Shown here: one piece after another, positions 30,377 to 36,411 of the stretch
Layout of the letters: the number at the start of each line of letters is the position of its first letter
How positions within the stretch are numbered: the first letter of the stretch is position 1
Source: Gnetum montanum
Lineage: Eukaryota; Streptophyta; Gnetopsida; Gnetales; Gnetaceae
NCBI GenBank assembly: GCA_015680685.1
Contig: MNCI01009017.1
Span: 981,488 to 1,017,898, forward strand
Length of the DNA stretch: 36,411 bases
Direction: 5' to 3'
Notes under the pieces: model-generated
What the model was told of the DNA's origin: nothing
The model's input: only the letters and a program-made list of their open reading frames with translations
Database searches by the model: none
Translations under genes and position numbers: made by a program

Positions 30377-31450
30377 TCAGCCTCCATCACCTCTGCCAAG
30401 TCCTAACGCCTTTGTTCCTCTTTTGACTCTTTTGCGTGGCAATGCTTGATCTATTCCAGTTGTCTCTAGAACTCCTCTTCCCTCTTGTGCCATTTTGCCT
30501 CCTAGAGGACGCGCTCTTCTGCACGAGCCCGTGCAGCCATTGCCTCTGTTGCAGGATACACCCAAACCTCATTCCCCAGCTCCCTTTTCACCATAGACCC
30601 ACCTCAATGTTTGAGGAATGGAGTAGCTCCTCCAACATATCCCCCCCAAAACTCCCCAGCTCATCCTACTCATTGGAGTCCTTCAACTTTGTCATAAGGT
30701 CCACCATCGCAAGTGGGACACAATGTGACAACGTGACCTTCGATGGTCGTACATCACCTGAACCAGCAAAGCTCGTGGCTCTGGTCGACCCTCCCCCAGC
30801 ACCGCCTGCCACAAAGTTAAAACAAGGCCAGAATAAACGAAGTAGATTAACCTGATACCCCATGCGAAGACCACACATGAACCTGGAGTGCACTCCCAAC
30901 AACTTCTAGGCGTTGCCAGAGTGCACGAAAAACCTATTGACTAGGACAACTGCATCCTACCCGAGAGGCTCCAGTGTTGACTTCGGGACTTGACCACTCT
31001 TGGTCTTAGGCATAGGCCCCATGAAGATCTCCTGCACATCCTGCAGCCCTTGCCCCCAAAGAGGCATCTCCTCCCCCTTCCTCAGTGCACACAATTAACT
31101 CTCAATCGCCTCCTCTGAGAGTTCAATGTACACCCCCTTGAATTGCATGTTGTCCTTGTGCCAGTTGCTATAGAAGGTCCCATCTTCTAGGTCTGGGTCC
31201 CCCACAACAAAGCCAACACATCTACCCACCCCACTTTGGAATCGGGTTCTCCCATTACTCTGTGTAGGATGGCTTGTATGTGGGAGTAACCCCCATGGCC
31301 AAATGTGCTTCTTGCCAAAGCCTCACTCCACTTCTCGCAACCTGTGTTAGAGTTGGTGGTAGCACCCCCTAAAAACCTTGTGATTTCACATTCACCAAAG
31401 CACCCATAGGATTGTAGTAGCTCGGGAATCATTGTCAAGCACAACCACCA
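30377..31450 (-). pseudogene. Coding extension after zf-RVT; copy B of the unknown coding repeat
   Basis: Blocks in order on minus: ECEITRFLGGATTNSNTGCE, KWSEALARSTFGHGG, SKVGWVDVLALLWG, (frameshift) EDGTFYSNWHKDNMQFKGVY, GEEMPLWGQGLQDVQEIFMG, VNRFFVHSGNA, KLLGVHSRFMCGLRMGYQVN, LLRLFWPCFNFVAGGAGGG, HCVPLAMVDLMTKLKDSNE. The segment from SKVGW to KLKDSNE is homologous to 18.9-18.3 kb. I recognise no catalytic motif: no RNase H D-E-D pattern, no CCHC. Either this LINE family has an extra C-terminal domain or a second protein, or an unrelated coding repeat is adjacent. Several stops and shifts make it a pseudogene. The A tail 0.8 kb downstream favours its being part of the LINE. Confidence 0.65.
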
Positions 31451-31451
31451 G

Positions 31452-31754
31452 CTAAACATTCACAGCTTGCCACACCCTTCGCGAAAGTGGGCATTCCAAA
31501 ATAAAGTGTGCAACAATTTCCACCTGCGCCATGCAAAGGGGACATGTGGCGTAAACATTAACCCCCAACCATTGTAACTCATGCCACACAGGGATAGCGA
31601 AATGATTGACAAGCCATATAAACGTTTTAATCTTTTTAGGGAAGCAGCCTTTCCATAACCACCACCATTGCCAAACCTTTTGGTATTTTTCTTTAACCAA
31701 TTGCTTTGGTGGCACACCCAAAAGCCCCATCACCATCATTTCCTGCGCATGCAT
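31452..31754 (-). pseudogene. LINE ORF2 zf-RVT-like domain
   Basis: A 100-codon open segment reads VWQWWWLWKGCFPKKIKTFI, then WLVNHFAIPVWHELQWLGVN and CPLCMAQVEIVAHFILECPL with SRRVW. This matches the zinc-binding domain of plant LINE reverse transcriptases (zf-RVT, PF13966): a WK..FP.K...F.W block followed by CPLC....E...H....C....VW. All Cys/His ligands are present. It is cut from RT by frameshifts, so it is not translated as part of a full ORF2. Confidence 0.88.
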
Positions 31755-32236
31755 GCATATAGCCCACTAGATATGTGAATCATGCGCAGAGGCCTCCCAT
31801 TGTTGATACTTATTGTTCATAAGTGTAATCCATTAGGTTGGACTGTAGTCATGCTGAAGCCCTTGGTATCCCATTGTAATGACATCTTGGAATCTAAGGA
31901 TTCCAAGCCCCCAGTGTTTTTAGGTCTAGCCACCGTGTCCCACCCAACCAGATGCATTCGATCACCCCCTTTACCACCCCCTCAACCATGTGAAATTCCT
32001 AATCAGTGGATTGACTTTTTCTATGATGTTTGTCGAGGGAAAAGCAGCTGACACCATGTACTAAGCAATAGCCAAAAGAACTGAAGTAGCCAACAACAAC
32101 CTCCCAACCTAAGTTAAAATCAAGCTGTCCAATGACCAATCCTATCCTACAACCTCCAAAGAAGAACCCCCCAAACATGCCTCCAATGCGAATCATATAG
32201 AGGTAACCCAAGATAAATGTCATCTGTGGATCCTGG
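31755..32236 (-). pseudogene. LINE ORF2 RT-to-zf-RVT linker
   Basis: Region between RT and the zinc domain. Frames such as 32280-31999 are open but of low similarity to anything known, with TFILGYLYMIRIGGMFGG-like words that fit the variable thumb and linker of LINE ORF2. Confidence 0.6.
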
Positions 32237-32990
32237 TTAAATCCACAGGAGTTGCACAATCCAGCCTTGAACCCTAGCATCCGTATTTAGTAGATGAACC
32301 ATAGACTTATCCCAATTGACCTCTAATCTAACCTCCTCTGCCATGCACTGCAGCACCTTAGGTATCGTTGCCATAGAGAACAAAATGGTATCATCAATGT
32401 AATGTTCAACCAAGCAACTACACCTCCAATATCCAAACCTCTCATCTCCTTTGCCATACAATTGGCCTGCATCACATCCATGACAAAAATAAACAAATAT
32501 GGGAAAACGGGATCCCCTTGGCATAGCCCCTTGCCAAGGGAGGAAAAACCCCAAAACCTCCCCTCCAAATCCAACAGGAAGGCTCCCAAAATGTGAATAT
32601 GCATGCAAAGATCCACAAAGTGCGGGTGGAAGCCTTTTCTTAGCATTATGTTCTTGAGGGCACTCCATGACACCCTGTCGTATGCTTTGGTGATATCAAG
32701 TTTAAGGCACATACTTGGGTACTTCGTGGCTTTTAGGGAGTGCATCACTTCCTGCACCAGAATGATCTGGTCTTGGATATACCTACCCTTAACAAATCCA
32801 GCCTATTGCTCCCCAACTAATCGTGGCATCAGGGGGCCCATTCGAGCCACCATCATTTTGGTAAACAAGTGAAGCAGGGTGTTGCACGTTCCAATTGGCC
32901 AGAAATGAGTAGGAGTTATGGGGCTGGCTGTCTTGTGTATAAGCACCACCCGAGAGCATTTGATCTCCCACTGGACCTACCTCCAACCCA
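32237..32990 (-). pseudogene. LINE ORF2 reverse transcriptase
   Basis: Minus-strand blocks: LIHKTASPITPTHFWPIGTC (RT block 1), AGFVKGRYIQDQIILVQEVM (block 2), LKLDITKAYDRVSW (block 3, first catalytic Asp), GLCQGDPVFPYLFIFVMD (block 4), then after a shift HYIDDTILF (block 5, the catalytic YxDD at about 32405-32388) and NWDKSMVHLLN (block 6). The order and spacing are those of L1-clade LINE RT (RVT_1, PF00078). The usual LINE box is FADD; YIDD is a slight variant. At least two frameshifts lie inside (near 32.4 and 32.9 kb), so it is inactive although all catalytic Asp residues remain. Confidence 0.93.
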
Positions 32991-33659
32991 ACATGGCGTT
33001 AAAGGCATCTAGCAAATTATCCCCTCAATCATCAATGAAGGCTAAAAAAAAATTCTATCGGCCACCCGTCAAGACCAGGCACCCTCCCCCCTTTCATAGA
33101 AGCAAGAGCATCCCCTAATTCTGCCCGATCAAAAGGTGCTAGCAACCTTCGATTATTGTCTTCACTCAAGATCTGCTCAATATCAATGGAGAGGCACAAT
33201 ATCTTTTTGCCGCTAAATACTTGACCAATAGCCCATCAACTCCTAGGCAACCTCCTGTTTCCCTTCTATTGTTGTGCTAGCGACTTGAATATTGTGAATC
33301 TGTTTGGAGATCCATGCTCAATGGGTAACTGCAAAGAAAACACGAGCATTCCTATCCCCCTCATAGAGCCAATGTGCCTGCCCCCGTTGTCTCCAATAGG
33401 TTTCTTCCTCCGCAATTCAGTGTCTAGAGCTCCGCCAACAACTCCCACTCATCATCCTCAAGATCTTGCCTCTGCTCCTATGCTGCCTGAATTGCTGCTA
33501 AACGCTCCATCAATTTCCCACGATAGGACCTAAATGAAAATTTATCCTCAAACATCAATGGGGGAGGGATGGTCCTTTCAAATCTCCTCCACCAACAGCC
33601 TCAACCAAGGCTTGGCCAACTAGAATTGTTCAAATTGAAACGGTGTTGGCCCCTCAACA
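32991..33659 (-). pseudogene. LINE ORF2 endonuclease-to-RT linker
   Basis: Lies between the SDH motif of the endonuclease and RT block 1. Sequence is frame-broken; charged fragments such as RKKPIGDNGGRHIG are seen near 33.4 kb. Nothing else was recognised; the length (about 220 codons) suits the N-terminal linker of L1 ORF2. Confidence 0.6.
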
Positions 33660-34318
33660 CCGAGGGGCCAACCTAGCACAATAGTGACCTATGGTCAGAG
33701 GCCACCCTCTCCTTCCCCAAAACAATCACCCTACAATCCATCATTAGTGTCGACCCCACCCAAACTCTGTCAATTTTTGTCATGATCCTATCCTTGCCTT
33801 TTCTTCGATTGCGCCATGTGAATTGGCAACCCTTAATGTCCATGCCCACTAGGCCATGAGCTTCTAGAAATTGCACAAATGGCTATGCCCCAAGAGGATT
33901 CTGAGTTCCCTCATCAAACTTCTCCCACGCGTACAATCTTTGGTTGAAGTCTCCAACTAGAATCCAGTTCCCTCAATCAGTGGAGCAATCCTCTGTAGCT
34001 CCAAGTTGCTCCTCCCATTGTTGTGCACCATATGAGTTCATGAGCCAAATTCTTGTCTGGTAGAAAAGAATAGTGATGCTCCACCTAGACGCATCAACAA
34101 TCTCAAAAGGCTAGTGGGACATAGAGGCCAGCTCCCCTAGCCCTCCCCTGACATGCCACAAAGTGTGTCTGCCAATTTGGCCAGCATAACTAATGACATT
34201 TGTGTTGTGTCTCTTGTAAACAGACAACATCACAATGTTCCCTACACACAATCTCCTTAAGGTTATTACGCTTATAGGGGGTACCTTGCCCCCTACAATT
34301 CCATGAGAGGATTCTCAT
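33660..34318 (-). pseudogene. LINE ORF2 start and AP-type endonuclease
   Basis: ORF2 begins at ATG 34318: MRILSWNCRGQGTPYKRNNL, then REHCDVVCLQETQ. SWNCRG carries the Asn and LQET the catalytic Glu of APE-like endonucleases (PF03372). After shifts the frame resumes as NWILVGDFNQ (33968-33939, the GDFN motif) and GCQFTWRNRRKG, KIDRVWV, and ASDHRSLL (33708-33685, the SDH motif with the catalytic His). This enzyme nicks target DNA for target-primed reverse transcription. Motifs are kept, but at least two frameshifts and several stops separate them. Confidence 0.92.
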
Positions 34319-34375
34319 GGTCTCCTAGACAAGCACTTTTTGTACACTTCTTGGATGGTCTTTTGGACCCCCAAG

Positions 34376-35809
34376 TCAACCTCCTGTTGTGTCTTTTTCA
34401 TCTAGGACATAGGGCGCAGTGGTCACCCGACCTTGTCTGAATCCAGGGAGACCGAAAAAGTCCCTTCTAGAGAAGCACCTCCTCACACAATCTCTGACAT
34501 TGATGGCATAGGGCTGCCCTTGAGGATAGACACCCATCCTCCCAGAGGGGGGATGCCCCAAACCCCCCTGGTAGCCCATTAAAGCCTTTTGTTGAGATCC
34601 ATAGTCCCCCTGAACATGCAACCCTAGATACACCTTCTCCTCATCACCTTCAGGGGGGGGTCGCCTTCTCTAGGCCTGCCTGAGCACTTGCCCCCTTCAA
34701 GACCCTTGTACCCTTCTACGAAACCACTGCCGTGTCCTTTATATCTGCCATAGGAATTTGCTTAGGGGCCTGTAAAACCAAAGCATCTTGCACCAGATTT
34801 TAGGACTATCCTACCCCCCCCCCCCCCCCCCCCCCCCAAAAACAGGTTACCACTGTCCATCCATCGCTAGGTTTCTTTTGGCCCTGGGTTTTTTGCATCA
34901 CCCAACAATCCATGGTCCTATGACCTGCTTTTTTGCACACCCCACTATATCTCTGAAGATCTTTGCACCACAAGAACTTCTATCACCATGTTTTCATATT
35001 CCATTTGCACTTTCTCCTCCCTTTTTTGGTAGATCTAAGACCACGTCTTACACTAGATCCTTTGGAGCTAGGGACCTCCAAATGCAGAAGCATGCATACC
35101 CCATTTTATCTAGGGATGCAAATGTATTAAAGTCGCCAAAGAAACCCACCAACACTCTCAAGAAAGCGAGTGTCTACATTGCCCATGGGATCCCAGAAAC
35201 TCGGATCCACACTGCAGCCATGGAAAATAGATCTGGATCTCGATGTGCACTAGGGCACCAATGGGTAAGAGCAAGACCCCAGGCACCGAAAAACCAAGGC
35301 CCACATCCCCACCCCCCTCAAGAGCACCCTGTCCCAATTTAATGTAGTCTTGAATTATGCAAGACAACTGAACAAAAATTCCACTACATCGCTATCCATT
35401 TCCTAACCAGTTCCATCTTAGAGCTAGCCCCAGCTAAAACAAACTTTTCGATAAGACTAAGTTCCATAGTTTTTAGCCCTGACCTTGATTTGTAGTCGCA
35501 TGGAACCTTTTGAACACATACCTTGATACCCTTGGCCTTAGGGCACTAAGCAGAAGGAGCCACCCCAAGACCCCCAAACCTTGAGCCGCCACCAACACAT
35601 CCCACACATGATGCTCCAACTCCCGTCGCCCTTGAAGCAGAGTCCCCTGCTACTCCCTCCCCTGCACCCACCACACCCACAACACCGGAAACCCTGCCTG
35701 TGTCGCCCGTCTTGCCCATGCTTGTCCTATTCTTGCCCCTCACACTGGAGTCACCCTCGCTCTCACTCTTGCTCCAGTTCCCGCTCATTTTCTCATACAG
35801 GATATACAT
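34376..35809 (-). pseudogene. LINE ORF1 (gag-like, DUF4283/zinc-knuckle type)
   Basis: Start at 35809 (MYILYEKMSGNWSK) or, for a shorter product, 35788. The first 87 codons are Gly/Val/Ser-rich and end at a stop at 35546. Near 35.22-35.06 kb the minus frame reads MAAVWIRVSGIPWAM, LVGFFGDFNTFASLDKMGYA and CFCIWRSL, matching DUF4283 of plant LINE ORF1 (PVWIRxPGLP... and Y AR.C V). At 34.97-34.89 kb GVCKKAGHRTMDCW is a CCHC knuckle whose first Cys is changed to Ser. The last 85 codons (34633-34376) end just upstream of the ORF2 ATG. ORF1 products bind element RNA. Stops make it dead. Confidence 0.78.
34814..34837. repeat. Homopolymer C24 (G24 on the coding strand)
   Basis: Twenty-four consecutive C on plus, within LINE ORF1 after the zinc knuckle. 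Such a tract is rare in AT-rich plant DNA. Its exact length may be affected by sequencing error. Confidence 0.9.
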
Positions 35810-35919
35810 CCAAATATACTAAGGAACAAAAAGGAAAATCAAGAGTTAATGCTAATGAAGAATCATGCAAACAAATGATGAAGAGAAACATTGAGAAGGA
35901 TTCAATTCAGAGGAAGAAA
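35810..35919. other. Junction between the LINE 5' end and the next element
   Basis: Purine-rich, AT-rich sequence. The LINE 5' boundary is not sharply defined; composition shifts from C-rich to A-rich near 35.81 kb. Confidence 0.5.
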
Positions 35920-36317
35920 ATATCTTGAAAAATCCTGAAATATATATTCAGGCCCCATAGGATTATCAGCCTATTTCTTGTAGGCCAATTAGTGAAAGAG
36001 AACCGAAATTCAACATCAACAGACTCTCACCTCTAGAGAGACAAACGTTGATTGATAGAATTTCTGGTTTTATAGAAAGACAAGTCCTTCTAGATCGTAA
36101 GACCTCTAAACATGCCATACAGAATACTGTGTTTAATTTTATAGGTAACCTTAGAAGTTGGTGGAATCAAATAGGCACTGACATCAAAAGAAAACTTTTG
36201 AATAGTCCAACCATCTTATATATCAATGTCATAATGAAAGAATTTCTAGGCAATAAAGATAATTATATTACTAACTATAGAGAAAAATACTTTGCAGCTA
36301 GGATAGATAAAATATAA
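35920..36317 (+). pseudogene. Gag- or coat-protein-like frame of a reverse-transcribing element
   Basis: One plus frame runs from about 35920 to TAA at 36315-36317 with a single internal stop (TAG near 35972). Its core has a FNFIGNLRSWWNQIG motif, a later MKEFLGNKDN and a NYREKYFAARIDKI end. A helix-rich capsid region with a paired Trp, followed by EF.G, is seen in gag of LTR retrotransposons and in coat proteins of plant pararetroviruses integrated in genomes. I cannot choose between these without the pol region. The stop and the composition change just beyond 36317 indicate a decayed or truncated copy. Confidence 0.5.
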
Positions 36318-36411
36318 GATACGGAGGAGCATCGCAACTTCATAGACACCGAGGAGCATCGCAACACCTTGGACCTGCTCCATGAGCTTGAACGTCCACA
36401 CTGCGCCTGCC
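36318..36411 (+). repeat. GC-rich edge segment with 21-bp in-frame repeat
   Basis: GATACGGAGGAGCATCGCAAC (36318-) and GACACCGAGGAGCATCGCAAC (36345-), each 21 bp, differ at two bases and are 27 bp apart, so a nine-codon unit repeats in frame. The composition is markedly GC-richer than the preceding frame. The segment is cut by the window edge. Confidence 0.7.

Larger units (their letters stand above)
29613..35809 (-). mobile_element. L1-type LINE, near full length, decayed
   Basis: Minus-strand order: ORF1 N-terminus (35809), DUF4283-like region (35.26-35.04 kb), zinc-knuckle remnant (34.97-34.89), ORF2 ATG (34318) with endonuclease, RT (32.99-32.24), zf-RVT-like domain (31.75-31.45), a further coding extension (31.45-30.4), 3' UTR and a run of 10 A (plus T tract 29613-29622). 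That is about 6.2 kb, a typical plant L1-clade length. Many frameshifts make it inactive. The element is clearly GC-richer than its flanks and very C-rich on plus, so long antisense frames appear, which are artefacts. No target duplication of the sequence before the tail (TAGCACAATG) was found near 35.8-36.0 kb. Confidence 0.85.

Noticed and set aside
30436-30855. Plus-strand frame of 139 codons
   Set aside because: Antisense to the LINE coding extension, whose minus-strand blocks have a homologue at 18.3-18.9 kb.
34788-35342. Long plus-strand open frame (184 codons), Pro/His/Ser-rich
   Set aside because: It is antisense to LINE ORF1, including the DUF4283-like and zinc-knuckle remnants, and is open only because the coding strand is G-rich.
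35581-35928. Plus-strand Pro/Ser/His-rich frame
   Set aside because: It is antisense to the Gly/Val-rich N-terminus of LINE ORF1 and runs past the LINE boundary without any domain.

Overview
This is a nuclear segment of a large, AT-rich, transposon-dominated plant genome. The old nested LTR elements, several non-LTR elements, long introns and one plant-type spliced gene suggest a gymnosperm such as a conifer; that is inference. There is no operon, phage, plasmid or CRISPR logic here. I found only one host gene I believe is intact, and only its last three coding exons lie in the window.

Layout. 1-950: a CT microsatellite, a degenerate 60-bp repeat and a dispersed repeat. 950-5159 (-): the 5' part of a decayed Ty3/gypsy element, with 5' LTR, tRNA-Asp-type primer binding site, gag, protease and the first part of RT. 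5480-5990 (-): RT-connection/RNase H of a second gypsy element. 5.99-11.54 kb: AT-rich sequence with tandem duplications and unrecognised coding scraps. 11545-16125 (+): a 4.6-kb LTR element with both LTRs and a 5-bp target duplication (CTTGT/CTTGC) but no recognisable pol. 17168-18038 (-): a solo LTR with a perfect TATAG duplication. The three LTR types share ends beginning TGATGAG or close to it, so they look like subfamilies of one lineage with different U3 regions.

18.27-19.01 kb (-) is a decayed coding repeat of unknown family. A homologous segment lies at 30.66-31.45 kb, directly downstream of the LINE zinc-finger domain. 21587-26121 (-) holds the last three coding exons of a PPR-like protein gene. 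Its next-to-last visible intron, about 3.9 kb, appears to use a GC-AG splice pair and is full of small retro-insertions: two 5'-truncated RTE-type LINE tails with 16-bp target duplications, a GC-rich poly(A) insertion with a 12-bp duplication, and another poly(A)-ended fragment between 180-bp direct repeats.

29613-35809 (-): a long, frame-broken L1-type LINE with ORF1 (DUF4283-like region, zinc-knuckle remnant), AP endonuclease, reverse transcriptase with a YIDD box, a zf-RVT-like domain, an unusual 3' coding extension and a poly(A) tail. 35920-36317 (+): a gag or coat-protein-like frame of a reverse-transcribing element, running off the right edge after an abrupt change in base composition.

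The most useful leads are the unnamed coding repeat shared by 18.3-19.0 and 30.7-31.4 kb, the LTR lineage with fast-changing U3 repeat arrays, the GC-AG intron, and a 38-bp phased palindrome array at 26.58-26.73 kb.
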